Shown in pieces: positions 52,512 to 64,000 of a DNA stretch of 64,000 nt. This stretch comes from Unio delphinus (Eukaryota > Mollusca > Bivalvia > Unionida > Unionidae). The DNA lies in assembly GCA_029339505.1 (NCBI GenBank), contig JAQISU010000171.1, forward strand, positions 1,647,501 to 1,711,500. Reading direction: 5' to 3'. Under the pieces are notes generated by a model. The model made no database searches, was not told the origin of the DNA, and saw nothing but the letters and a program-made list of their open reading frames with translations. Position numbers and translations under genes: made by a program. How positions within the stretch are numbered: the first letter of the stretch is position 1; each line of letters begins with the position of its first letter.

Positions 52512-52636
52512 TTGTAGAAGATGTTGATAATGTTTTTAAACTGCTATCAGTGACACAAGATAAACGGCTGGGATTTCCGGATTCACAAAAGAACACATTT
52601 GACGACGATATGAATACAATGTTTAATAATGAATGA
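52512..52636 (+). CDS. Possible terminal exon, acidic 41-codon tail
   Basis: A pyrimidine-rich tract (CCTTTGTGTTTTAG) precedes a phase-1 open stretch VEDVDNVFKLLSVTQDKRLG, which runs into an acidic DDDMNTMFNNE and TGA. Length and phase would fit a last exon, but no homology or poly(A) signal close by confirms it. Confidence 0.32.
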
Positions 52637-53489
52637 CTTGAATGAGGAATTAATTATGAATACGTGTGTGTAAATTAAATCCAAACATTGGATTAATTAA
52701 CATAAGAACGCATAAACTTAATAATGAAAATTACAAACAAATTACTCAACAAAATACAAAGACAAGGGGTGAATGATTCACAGTGAGCAGATAATGGAAG
52801 GAAGGATATAGTTTACTCAGCTAGCAAACAATATAGAAATGTATTCATGTACTAAAATGAATTAGCTCACAGTGAAATTATGCAAACGAAAAAGGACAGA
52901 TATACAACTTATCTTTACAGTCTCTAAAGGTACAATGGGTTTTACGAACCCCAAAATTAGCCCACTGCTACAAGATTATATGTAAGGAGATACACTCCGT
53001 TATCAGCACACGTTGTGGCCGGTGTTACGAAACACCCAAATCCACCCAAATCCACCCAAATCCACTCAAATTCACTAAAATCCACACTCGAATCCACAAC
53101 CAAACGTTACGGCAGCTCCACGTCTGCAATAGTTCATCTTCACAGCCGCTACGGATAATTCCTGCGGCTGGCTTTACAGAATGCACAACCTTCACCTCGA
53201 TCACTCTGATAACTTAGAACGCTCGGGTCCCTCTAGCCACTTTGGACACTCCAGACAGCTCTACACATTCCGGTCACACCGGAATCTAGATTCTGGAGAA
53301 AATCGGAGATTATCGAAGAACACCGGACACTCTAAACTCTAAACCCTCCAGACGCTGGACAGCTTTACACAGTTCTACACAACACCGCTCTACAAAGGCT
53401 TACACCACTCTACATAGCTCTACACAGCTATACACAGCTCATACAGCTAAAGATGTGCAAGTCCTTATAGTGGACCGCTGACTGACAAG
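52637..53489. other. Spacer with short simple repeats
   Basis: A 10-bp repeat (CACCCAAATC type) is at 53,033-53,095 and an 11-bp CTACACAGCT type repeat at 53,380-53,450. No gene is supported. Confidence 0.5.
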
Positions 53490-54804
53490 GGGCCGTTCAT
53501 AAATAACGTCACGCACCTACGGGGGGGGGGGGAAGGGGGGGCACACATTTGTGACAATGTGTGACGAGATGGAAGGGGTGTTGAAGACATGTGACGTCAC
53601 ATCAAAATGCGTAACTTTAATAAACGTTCAACTTAATATTTTGATTGCTTACAATTTATTTAATGACGTTTTAAGTAGCTTCACGCATGTGGGGCATGAG
53701 CTTAAATTAAAATGGAATCGTCTTCGGAATATCAACACCCCTAAAAGCCCCAATAATAGCTTTGTCCAAACAGCAATTTTCCGTTTCCAGTCTGCTGGTG
53801 TCAACAAAGCAAGCTTGAAATGATCTTTTTCTCCAAACTTTTTAAATTTTAAACATTTTTGTGCTATAAAATTAAATTTAAAAATTTTGATAGAAAAGTA
53901 AATAATTTATAGGTTTGATAGAAAAATAATATTTTTATAAAGGTTGATATTTTTAAGATTTCAATTATAAAACATCTTACATTTAAGAAATGTAATAATT
54001 AAAGTTTATTTATATAAAGTTTATTTTACAAGAGAATAAATTAATGTTTATATGGCACCAATAATAATCTCAATTTTTTTTGGGGGGTGGGGGTGGTTAG
54101 GAATTAACCGCCACGAAAGATAAAATGAAAATGTTCTAGTGTCTTTTTGAGGCGTATGTGCTGGCATATCAAGAGCAGAACGACTTGCCAAGGAGAAGTG
54201 GTTCAAAACTGAAATGGAATATATACAAAAATCATGCAGATTTGCAAGTTAAATTTGATCACTGGTTGCAAGAATTAAAAACAATTCCCGCCACAAAAAA
54301 AGGATCACTTCTGCCGTTTTGGGCTAAGCAAGCATCATATTCCGATAAAAAAAAAGACTCCAAAAAAGTGCCTGTGGCAAACCGTGAGAATTCTGTGATC
54401 TACTACAAAGTTTCAAAGTATTTTGTTTAAGTTATAATTACTTTATTTGATAATTATTGCAGAATTTGAATACAATATTCTGAAAATCTGCAGTTTTAGC
54501 TAGACGATGAATATTTCGCAAGACATTTATGCCTATTTCAGCTTTCCAGGTCCTCCTTTTTAATACATGTTTTCTCCTACAATATCAGAGTGCAGCGTCA
54601 CACAAAATTCATACTACAATGAAGTGATTTGAAACATGTTAATTTTCAAATAGGAAACACGGTTTTTTCGGGTAAAGGGGGAGAGCAGAGCTTTGTGACG
54701 TCATATTTTAGGGGGTCTAACTTTTTGTGATGACGTGTGACGAGGGGGAGGGAGGGGGGTTAAAATCGGCCAAAATCGTGTGACGTCATTTATGGATGGT
54801 CCCC
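53490..54804. mobile_element. DNA transposon with 23-25-bp TIRs, non-autonomous
   Basis: Left end GGGCCGTTCATAAATAACGTCAC and the inverse of the right end GGGGACCATCCATAAATGAC both lead into GTCAC. Both ends continue inward with G-rich runs and TGTGACG boxes. AAG on each side (53,487-53,489 and 54,805-54,807) suggests a 3-bp target duplication. The inside holds only short frames (90 codons), so the element depends on a transposase elsewhere. Superfamily is uncertain. Confidence 0.72.
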
Positions 54805-54807
54805 AAG

Positions 54808-57800
54808 CCAATCCGTAATGTAACGAGCTTTACATACGGTGAAATATTTATACTGTTCCTATCGAAAGCACTTTGCACGTGCGGCATAGGATGGACTGAA
54901 TTCACTATTTTGAAATACGATACAATATACATTAATCACCTGCAGGTAACGTTGTACGCCAATAACGAAACTCAAGTATATGCATTTAATAAATGAAAGG
55001 GTTTATACAGTTCCGTGACAATCAGCATGACAAATCTATTCGATATTTGCTGAAAGTAGTAATCAACGATGACGGCAAAAGTCCACATAGTTGAGATCAG
55101 TTTTTTTTTCAAAACATGTTCAGGAATTTTCGTTATCTTCTATTGAAATAGCCAATGGTGATATTTTGATTTTCTGTCGACCTCATAAGCGAGAAACATT
55201 TCTCCAAGCTGCTTAACTCTGGAAAATCGTCAGAATATATATTCATAAATTCATGTCTTATTTCAGCAACAATAATAAATCAAAATGGTTATCAAATAAA
55301 TAAATCTAACTCGGTTATTAAACAATGAGTTTTCACTTTCATGTATTTACTGATCTACATTTTTGTTTCATGTAAGACACGGGAAATTTATTTCATCCGA
55401 CCAGGAAGAAAACAACTGAACACAAATGAGTATATTTCAAATTAGTTTCTGCAAATAAGTGATGTACTGCTTTCCGGAAATTGAAATCGATAATAACATA
55501 TCCTGATATCGTGGGTATTTAATAAATGAATGGGATATTTTCCTCCAAAATCTGACATATTTCAAGTGGACGCAATCAACAATGATATCATGTTTTGCTA
55601 ATGCCAATTCATATTTTTTTACAACCAAATTAATTACATGAAAGCCGTCAATTCATACATGTTTCACAGCTCAGGCAACAATGAAGGTCAAGAATGCTGA
55701 TGTTTTATCAAAGTCGTCATCGTTTACATCCATATGGCAGTAATCGTCACACAAGGTATGTTGAGTAGAAAACACTTGCAACAGTCACGCAGAGTAAGTA
55801 ACACGTACTTGAAACGGTCACTCAAAGTAACTAACACGTACTAGAAACATTCACTAAGAGTAACAAGTACTTGCAACACTCACTCTGTTTAAGAAACACT
55901 TACTTGCAACATTCACTGATTAGCGATCTTCAGATTGTTGACTTTGTCACATTCTAAGGAGTCAAGTGATGTTATTTTAATGCAGAATTTACTGTATTAA
56001 GTTAGTAGTGATGTTAGATTGATTTTAGTTAATTTTTGATTGTTTTAAGCCAATGGTTTTATTCAGACTATTTCCGTAATACTTACATTATCTCGTGCGT
56101 TCGTCGCATGTTTTCTTCCGTGAATCAGTCAATAAGATTTGATAAAAGCGACCTATTTAAACCTATATCAGAGTTTTAGTTTGGCTTTCTATTAAGTTTG
56201 TATTTGAACCCATCGGAATTAAACTTTGTTGTAGGTAGACATCAAAACCATCCAAATAAGGCCTTTACCTGACATTTGATTGTCTGGACTTGGTGTCACC
56301 AATGGACTGTATATACGTACTATTATTAGTATAACTACCTCCTTCGTAGATGGGTATTAGCAACGTTCATATCGGTTGTTTTCACAGACGTCACGATTAA
56401 GTACGCAAATACCCACAATTCAACGCACGCGCACCTTCTCCCACCATTTTGAGTCGCTAACAAACCGTTGTCAACATTAGTCATCATGTATATTCAAGAA
56501 TAATAATCTGATTCAACTATCAATAAGGATATTTACTTCTTCGACACAATACATAGGTTATACTTGAAATTATGTGCACTACAGCACAAAAATAAAAATA
56601 AAGCTGGAAGTTCTCTTGCTTATATCGAAAGACAATAGTAAAGTAGAACCGTAATCGTGTATATTATTGATATCTAAGAAATGTACTTTTTGTTGTTGTT
56701 TACAAACAGACAATATTGACGTTTTTAAAAAGTCATTCGTATCATATCCCTAAGTTTGTCATCTTGAAAGAGTATTTCCAGATCATGATTTTCTGGATAC
56801 AATATCAGTCACGAATTAAAATTTCATAGCATGTATTTTATGCTAGAACTTTTATGTACAAATATTTTTCGCGACAACATGTGTTTGTGCCATAGAATAT
56901 TTGAGAAACCATTTTAATTAGTATATTCAAATATTGTATTTGTGGAGGGGATGGTGGACGAATACTAGATGAAAGCGATAACCGGTCAAAGAAGTTTCAT
57001 CTTTATTGTATTCAAACGAAACACGTGTCTGACGGAACATGACGTTTCGAATGTCAAAACAATGTTTTCCTGATATGCTTTTAGAAATATGAAATTGTAT
57101 ATAAACAATTGGCTTTTAAACTTTAACGATAATCAAATGCTTGATTTAAGGCCGTGAAAATCGAAAATCATTACATGTTTCTACTTGGTTGCATATCCAT
57201 TTGTTTATGCGTTTGTTTATTGATCGATCTATTTGTTTAGGAAAGAATAACAAATATGGTTGAAATATAAATATTTTACTTGAAGAAAACACTTAAAAAG
57301 AGTCACGCGATTCGATCTCGCGAGGCTGAAATGCACTACAGGATGTGATGTATTTTTATATTCTTACTCACAAAATGAAACGTGCCTGTTATGTGGGATA
57401 GGGACTCAAAATGGCGGATATGGAAGTACACACATTTTGTGACGTCACGTGAAAACAACGGATACGTATAAATGGAATTCTCTCTCAATATTGGTAGAAC
57501 GCATGACGACAGTGCATATTTTGTCTTTAAATTAACGAAATAGTAAATATATCTAATAATCAAATTGCGAAGGTTCATTGGCAAAACATGTGTAAAATAG
57601 CATTAACCTTTAAATTTTCTGCTGGATATCAAGCCATATTAGTTTATCTAATTATATTTTCATTTTCGGCTTCTATTTTCGTTGCGCCATATAAGAATCT
57701 TATCTCCTAATTGGAAAACGTCAACAGAGGCAGTAAAGATGGCGTCCTTCGAATCGTATATTTTGATGATTAGAAACGCACATAACATACTATTTTACAT

Positions 57801-59000
57801 TTTACATCATTTCAATGCCGTTTTCATTTTATTCGCTATATAATATTTTCAGAAGAATACGAATGCTGTTCTCGCGCTGTTATTAAAAATGAATAATGTA
57901 TCGTAGAATAACCGAATATTGTATAGCTAACCTTGTTTTGAAAATTAGTTTCCGTGGATAACAAACGGTTGATGTAAATATTCCAATATCTGTGCACTTG
58001 TAAAGGCCTGGTACAATTATTCTATCCCGAACGTCCTGAAAAATATCAATCTGCTTTTCGTTTTACTTTAACAATATTTTAATTTGCTCTGCAAGATATA
58101 GGATCAATTCGTTGCCTAAATGTGTGAAAATTATATAAATCAATCTGGCTTACACCATTCATTTACTTCTTTGAGTCCGTTTTTGGTTGCACACATTACT
58201 ACAAACTTGGCGGTGAATTGGAAAGCTAGGGTTATCCATCTCGTCCTATTAATGGCCTCCCTAGTTTCAAGTCAATTTTATTGGTATTTCTACAAACATA
58301 TTTATTTTCAATTCCATGAAAGACTCCCAAATTAGATTAACAGAAAAACACAATCCTTGCCAAACAGCTAAATGCCCATTTACTTTTAATAATTCCACGT
58401 GAAAGTTGACATATTGACATGAAATGAATACGACGCCTATAAAATCAAATAGCTATTGTTTACTGGCAAGAGTATGTGACACTTATATTTATCACGCTGT
58501 GCTTTGCGTATTTGCAAACTCTTCCGTGTGCTGTCTTGATAGCATGTCAAATAATATAAGAATACCAATATATTTTGTTTTCACAATTCAAGGAATATTT
58601 TGTTTACGGAATAAATATGGCCTAGCTTAAAGGCAGCAGCACAGAGGCGGAACAGAAAAATGACGGCCAAATATGGGTGAAAAGTACGCAAAAAATCAAA
58701 ATATCCCAACTTCCATATTATTGACTAATCGTTGTAAGAAAAACTTGTTTTTTTCCCCGTTGTGCAATTTCCTGGCTTCGTTGTTGTTTTCTCATGAATA
58801 AGACAAATGTTGATATTAAAAGTAATTTTTTAAAATATAAAAATCAATATCTTTATTGTGGCGAATGAAAGTACCTAAAATGCAAAGGTCTATGCGACCA
58901 TGTTGAGCTACCCCCCCCCCCCTTGCATTACTTCTTTAATACTTTAATATCAATTTGGCTTTAATACCTTAATGTCATGTTTGTTTAAATGCTCTAATAA
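54808..59000. other. Long anonymous AT-rich stretch
   Basis: No supported gene. A repeat of about 33 bp (AGTAACTAACACGTACTTGA type, four copies) lies at 55,793-55,920 and a C-run at 58,911-58,922. Scattered open frames are short and lack splice or homology support. Confidence 0.45.
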
Positions 59001-60133
59001 CAATTTAGATTTAATATTTTAATTGCATGTTTTTGTCTTCTATTCATAAGAGTAATATAATGTTTGGGGTAGGTGTACTACAGTGGCAGTATACCAAATT
59101 CTACTGCAAGAAAGGAGGTTAGCGAACTTAGGTTTGGAAATAGGAGTAATTTACTAAGTTTATAAAGGTGTAAAGTGTTCTGGGTTGAGCTAGTGTGCTA
59201 ATAATGATCATGTGATAAATTGTGTCCAAAAAGAAATACAAGCCATTTTCTGTTTGTAAATCCAGGATATACCGAAGTGGTTATCATTGCGAGTTCTCCA
59301 TTTTCCTAAGAACATTCCATTTTATTTCATTAAGGTCGAAAATGACCTCATAAAAATTTCGAAATACATTCTTTTTTTGGGGGGGGGTGGGGGGGGTGGG
59401 GTGGGCACCAGACAGATGCCCCTCCCGTATTTGAAAAAAAAACTAGAAAAAGTGTCTTTATATGCGAGTGTATTTCCCCTGATGTGTTGTTGGATGTGTT
59501 TTTTAGAATGTTTTCTTTACTTTTAAACCTAACCTTAATTTTCCCCATCGGGATTATATATAAATAGGAGTTATTTGGTCCCTAGTGTTTTTTTATGAGA
59601 CGGTTTCCTCAAGATGTTTTTTTTAAAAATACTATCTTGGGTTTCCTTTTTCTTTTTTTCCATGACTTGTATATTTCCTTATTTATTCATCAGGTCTACT
59701 TTGGTCGAGTCGGGATCGGTACATTTTTTTTATTTTATTTGTACTTCACCTGTCTCGATCATTCTTTCGCCCTCTTTTAATTTTTTTATATAATATTTAT
59801 TCCATGCTCGAAAATTTGTTATTTATACTCCCTCTAAACGGGCTTTCTGTGTAGTTCATGTGAAGCTCTACAGAGTAAACCTATTTATCTTATTTAGGTC
59901 ACAAGTGACTTTAATATGGTAGCATGCTTTATGGATGCCATGTTTTCTTGACTTAATTGCTATCTATCTAATGCGTGAGATGTGTTGTGTATATTTCCGG
60001 TGAGTGAGATTATTTCCTAGCTCTTTCACGGGACTGCCCACTTCGCGTGGCGCCATTTGATTTAGCCCCGTGTTCTCCTTACTAGTACTTCACCTCCTGA
60101 GGTTCCTGTATCCCCAAATCCCTCCTTATTCCC
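59001..60133. other. Anonymous stretch, partly LINE 3' region
   Basis: A G-run lies at 59,374-59,405. The part next to the LINE frame (from about 59,550 on) is T-rich on the plus strand and probably includes the LINE 3' untranslated region; the boundary is not visible. Confidence 0.4.
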
Positions 60134-61705
60134 CTATTTTTTTACTTGTCCGCATGCTATCATATTCCTGACTAAAAAATTTATTTCATATAGTTCAGAT
60201 TTGGTAAATTTCCCATCTAGATATAGTAGTTGTTTATCGTTATATGGTTGCTTTTTCTTAATTTGTGTGATTATGTCTTCTCTTTCTTGTTTATTTATTC
60301 TACATTGAGTTATAGTATCTTTCTTTGAAAAAGAATAGTTTCTACACAGTGGACATTTAGGCGACACTACGATCATATGCCTTCTCACTGCGTTTTCTCC
60401 TGTCAACCACGCATCATGCATGTATTTGAACAGGATACTTTTCATTTTTAATGACCCTGATCTGACCCAGTTTCCCCAGGCTCTATCCCAGTTAATATTT
60501 ATGTTTTTTTGTTCTATTTTATTTTTCTCCTTATTAATCGTATGTGAAGTTAACCATTTGTATGTAGATTTTGTGTCAATTTCCCATAGATCCTTAGCAT
60601 CCCTTTATTTATATAGCAATTCCTTTATTGATCTTAATTTTCTTCGCACCTCTAACAGTTTTATGAGTTTGTTATTTCTATATATGTCATTTCTCTGCTT
60701 CATGGAGAAACCAAAATAATAAATATACAGCCCTTGCCAAGCTATTTTAGGCTCTGCTTTAATTTCTTTAAATCTATTGAGAATGTTGGTGCTTTTAATT
60801 AGGGCCGGATTGGGAATGCCTAGGCCTCCCCTTTTTCCTTCCCTATATAGAGTTTCTTTGTTTATGTAGTGCATTTTAAATCCCCATAAGTATTTAATAA
60901 TTTCGTTATCTTTGTTTTTTAGTGTTGCATTTTTTATATCTAGTGATTTTAATTTATAGTTTAGGTGCACATACATATCATTTTTTGTAACCTGTGCCCG
61001 TTCCAATAGGCATATTGGCGTAAGCGCACAGATTTGTATGTGTTTTATGATATTCTCTATGATTTCTTTGAGGTTTTGTTTTTCCTTATTTTTCCCAAAA
61101 TTTACACCTAACGTTTTTACTTGGTCTTTAATTAAATGAAGAGGTAGCCCATATTGCTTGCCTCTCCAGTTTTCTATTAGAAGTAATTCTGTTTTGTCGG
61201 TGTTTATTTTCGATCCCGACACTTTCCAAATTTATCCGAATTCCTTTATTAGTTCATTATAGGAATTTATTTCTTGTGTAAAGTTAGTACAATCATCCGC
61301 ATGTTGCATCATTTTCACTTCTTTGTTAATGTTTGGAATTTTAATCCCTATGATCCCATGGTTTTTATTAACTTTAATGCTTAGTATTTCTATTGCTATT
61401 ACGTATAATAACATAGATAGTGGGCATCCTTGCCTCACCGATCTTTTTATATCAAATTTATCCGTTCTGGCCCCGTTTACCTGTACACATGAGTTAATAT
61501 CCTTGTACAGGATTTTGGTCCAATTCTGGAAATATATTCCAAAGCCAAATTTTTCTAGTGTCTATAGATAATTTTGTTCAAGTATATCAAAGTCTTTTTC
61601 CTGGTCTATTAGTACCATAGTACTTGTATTCCCAGTAATATTTATATATTCTATTATGATTCTAATGTTTAGTATGTTGTTTTGTGTATCCCTCCATTTC
61701 GGGAG
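60134..61705 (-). pseudogene. 5'-truncated LINE reverse transcriptase
   Basis: A single minus-strand frame from about 61,705 to 60,134 encodes the RT from the D-box (VLIDQEKDFD, near 61,600) through RQGCPLS and QHADD (about 61,295), SGSKINTDKTE, GGLGIPN and a C-terminal CPLC. Only three in-frame stops (near 61,563, 61,229 and 60,604) and no frameshift interrupt it. The 5' end is lost at a (GA)n run. Motifs are closest to L1/Tx1-type LINEs; the class is tentative. Confidence 0.85.
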
Positions 61706-61708
61706 ATC

Positions 61709-61754
<46 letters not shown>
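61709..61754. repeat. (GA)n microsatellite
   Basis: About 22 GA units at the truncated LINE end. Confidence 0.97.
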
Positions 61755-61758
<4 letters not shown>

Positions 61759-62043
61759 TCTTTGTGCGTGCGTGCGTGTGTCATAGCTGATCGATCACAA
61801 CCTTATGTGTATCTAAGTGAATGGACAACTTCTAATTCATATTAGAATATAGATTCGTAAACGTGTAATACACGAATAACAAATACAGTTGTGTCACTCA
61901 GTGTATTCCTATGAGATGAGTACAAATAATATATCTTGGTGTGCCTAAAAAAATCAAGTTTCTTTGTTAGAAACAAAGACGACATATGCAATTGTTTCAA
62001 ATAAGTCACGAAAATATATATTTGTTTTCTGATCCAAGATCAG

Positions 62044-62202
62044 TAAACGCAAGTCAGTCACAGGTCCTACAGAGCCCTCTTCTTTCCTGGAACTGTTCGT
62101 CCTTGTATTATCACATTAGCGGCAAAGGCACCAGCAAGCTGACGGTTTCCATAGAAACAAACGATACTACGACAGCAACCAAATTCAGTACAATACAATC
62201 AG
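62044..62202 (+). CDS. Possible MAM-domain exon
   Basis: A 159-bp stretch lies between acceptor GATCAG and donor ATCAG-GTATTA, phase 1 at both ends. The peptide includes QVLQSPLLSWNCSSLYYHIS and GKGTSKLTVSI, matching the MAM pattern of a SP-x-L segment, Cys, an aromatic pair, H-x-x-G and L-x-V. MAM domains are extracellular adhesion modules and their exons are often phase 1. The flanking exons of the domain are not seen, so this may be part of a larger gene to the right or a lone relic. Confidence 0.45.
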
Positions 62203-63114
62203 GTATTATGACAATTCTTTGGAGTCAGGAGGGAAAAACTTTACAGACTCAATAGTCTGCTAGCGTCCTTCTCGTGGGGACGACAAAAAGACAAAATGGA
62301 GCGATCGCTGTCGATGACATTTAACTTTCCAAGTGTTGTTGCAAAGGTTAGCTTAATTGTGCTAATAGCGTTCCATTTCATTGATTCAGTCATTGATTTA
62401 TTCTGAAATTATTTAATAAATTTAAAATTGTAATTATCCAACAATCACCTGCAAGGTAAATCGAAATTACTATTCGTGTCATTCAAATATATCAGGTAGT
62501 ATTTACATATGCATGTACCATATATCATTCGAAAAGTTTGAAATAATTCATCTGTATTCTCTAGACGATTCATTATTTCCACTATGACAGAGGCATGGGT
62601 CGCAATAACGCGTGCAACTCACTGCAATAGGCAGCAATTAATCGTGTTCTTAAGGAGTGGCTAGTGTTAATGTCGCTGTCGAAGAAACGGTGAATAACTT
62701 AGATAAGAATGTCAAATCCATGCAAACAAAACCGTTGAAACAGAACAAATCTATGTCTTGGAGACTGTATCACTCCAGCTGTTTATTATTTGTTTATATA
62801 ACAAGCAAAATATACAAATTATATTGTTTACCGAAACCCGTAAAAAGTGCTGTTACAAAACTAAGTGAACAGACACACGTGCAATTAAAACGTCAGACAC
62901 TTTCTTAATTAAGCTTACTTTGAGATATAACCATAACAATTACATTTGGTATGTTTTCAGCTTTGCATAACTGATTACGTATATTAACAAATACCTGTAA
63001 CATCATGACATCAGGTGGGAAAAGATCCAACAAAAGGATGTGACAAGTGTTTATGAATGTGATGATTATTTAGAATGCAAATCAATTGAATTTAAATATT
63101 TGACACTATATATA
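62203..63114. other. Anonymous stretch
   Basis: AT-rich; an 83-codon frame at 62,657-62,908 has no splice or domain support. Confidence 0.4.
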
Positions 63115-63170
63115 TCGTCGGCATCCGTCCGTCCTCGAGAGACGATGGTGTAGCTTCCGATTCGGGTGTC

Positions 63171-63383
63171 CTATCTGCACCTTCGCGAGTGGCTGAAGAG
63201 TCCGACCCTTGAGTGAGAGTCTCTGTTGCACTTGCTGCAGGTGTATGCTGATGCTTGCTGAGGATGTTTTTGGTTCGCCTTCCTCCTGGCTCTCTTTGCA
63301 GCGAGGTTTGTGTTTCTCATCTCCTCAGCTTTCTGAGTGCCCTGTCTGACAGCAAGACGCCACGCGGAGCGGTCGTCAGCACA
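63171..63383 (-). pseudogene. LINE ORF2 C-terminal fragment
   Basis: A 70-codon minus-strand frame reads ADDRSAWRLAVRQGTQKAEE, then a basic helix (LAAKRARRKANQ) and a zinc-finger-like CSKCNRDSHSRVGLFSH with RRC, then TAG. This is the recurring end of a LINE polyprotein common in invertebrate genomes. The rest is missing; non-LINE repeats start at about 63,390. Confidence 0.75.
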
Positions 63384-63462
63384 GTTTGCAAAAAAACAAA
63401 CTAGCCCTTATAGTGGCCATACAAAGACAACTGGCCAGCATAGAGTGAACGTACAAACCAAA

Positions 63463-63570
63463 AAACTACAGCGCAGAGTGGCCTTACAAAGAAAACAACT
63501 GGCCCACAGAGTGGCCATACAAGCAAGAGAACTGGCCCGCAGAGTGGCCTTACAATCAATACTGGTAGAG
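63463..63570. repeat. 33-bp minisatellite, about 3.5 copies
   Basis: Units of CTGGCCCGCAGAGTGGCCTT plus ACAAAGAAAACAA. The 11-residue periodic frame across it (LARRVALQRKQ) is a by-product. Confidence 0.85.
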
Positions 63571-64000
63571 ATAACAAAACTTTATAAAATCTGATACCGC
63601 TTCTACCCCCTCCTCCCATTGACAAATGAAACAACATATCCCTTATATATTTCTCTTTGGATGTAACTGTACATATTTAAACAGTAGCATTATTGTCACC
63701 TAAATTATAGATGGTTAAACTGCCATTATCGTAAGGCAAGGTAAGCAGTGGGTCTCGGTATATTTTTCTTTCATAAAACTCGACCTATCATTTCTAGATT
63801 TATTTGTTTATTATCTGAATATTTTGCATTTTCCGTTGTCCATTTTTTTTTTTACTGAATCCATCATTTCCTATTTTCTGCTTGTTTTCATGATCTTGAA
63901 TTGCATAGATAGACTTGATGAATTTCAACAATGAGATAAGATATATGGTTTGACAAAGGTGCTAGCGTTGTATTTGAGGCAATGAGATAAGATATATGGT
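63566..64000. other. Anonymous window end
   Basis: No gene supported. A 21-bp direct repeat (CAATGAGATAAGATATATGG) occurs at 63,929 and 63,980 and may start a minisatellite beyond the window. Confidence 0.5.

Noticed and set aside
62657..62908. 83-codon plus-strand frame
   Set aside because: No splice sites in phase, no recognisable domain and ordinary AT-rich composition.
63337..63594. 85-codon plus-strand frame with LARRVALQ repeats
   Set aside because: It crosses the border between an antisense LINE tail and a 33-bp minisatellite, so it is composite by chance.

Overview
The window is animal genomic DNA. It has spliced exons with AG/GT borders, tRNA-derived SINEs, LINEs, a DIRS retrotransposon, a Polinton/Maverick and very many AT-rich minisatellites. 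A lophotrochozoan, most likely a mollusc, is my best guess from the repeat families and the receptor-type exons; the sequence alone does not prove it. There is no bacterial gene organisation.

Region by region. 1-8,115: microsatellites and minisatellites (25-, 41- and 39-bp units) and a 1.77-kb tandem segmental duplication that carries two paralogous Ser/Thr-rich exons (3,652-3,822 and 5,405-5,569, + strand). 8,116-32,861: a DIRS-type retrotransposon on the minus strand with inverted terminal repeats and an internal complementary region. Its tyrosine recombinase gene is split, between the H-x-x-R motif and the tyrosine motif, by an 18.5-kb Polinton (8,875-27,403; 380-bp TIRs; 6-bp target duplication AACATT). 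32,862-38,070: end of a host membrane-receptor gene, with a transmembrane exon (33,754-33,838) and a tyrosine-rich cytoplasmic-tail exon (37,370-37,922) whose splice phases fit each other and the duplicated stalk exons. The DIRS/Polinton nest therefore probably sits in an intron of that gene. 38,090-44,250: large satellite blocks, one broken by a 2-kb LTR-like insertion. 44,250-64,000: mostly anonymous AT-rich DNA with three SINE copies in all (one at 35 kb), a decayed transposase-like gene (49.6-51.2 kb), a TIR DNA transposon (53.5-54.8 kb), a LINE reverse-transcriptase pseudogene (60.1-61.7 kb), a possible MAM-domain exon (62.0-62.2 kb) and a second LINE tail (63.2-63.4 kb).

The Polinton carries an intact protein-primed family B DNA polymerase, an intact packaging-type ATPase, a set of small very basic proteins resembling adenoviral core protein X, a single-BIR protein, a CCHC zinc-knuckle protein and several unknown small genes. 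Its integrase is broken by one frameshift and one stop. I find no major capsid, penton or protease gene; a 5'-truncated LINE has inserted right after the integrase.

The most striking observation is that four outer genes of the Polinton end 17-34 nt before a perfect histone-type 3' stem-loop (6-bp stem, 4-nt loop, ACTC or ACCC after it). A GAAAAGA box follows 13-14 nt later, like the U7-binding downstream element. Two of these signals lie inside the TIRs. This suggests replication-linked, poly(A)-independent 3' end formation borrowed from host histone genes.
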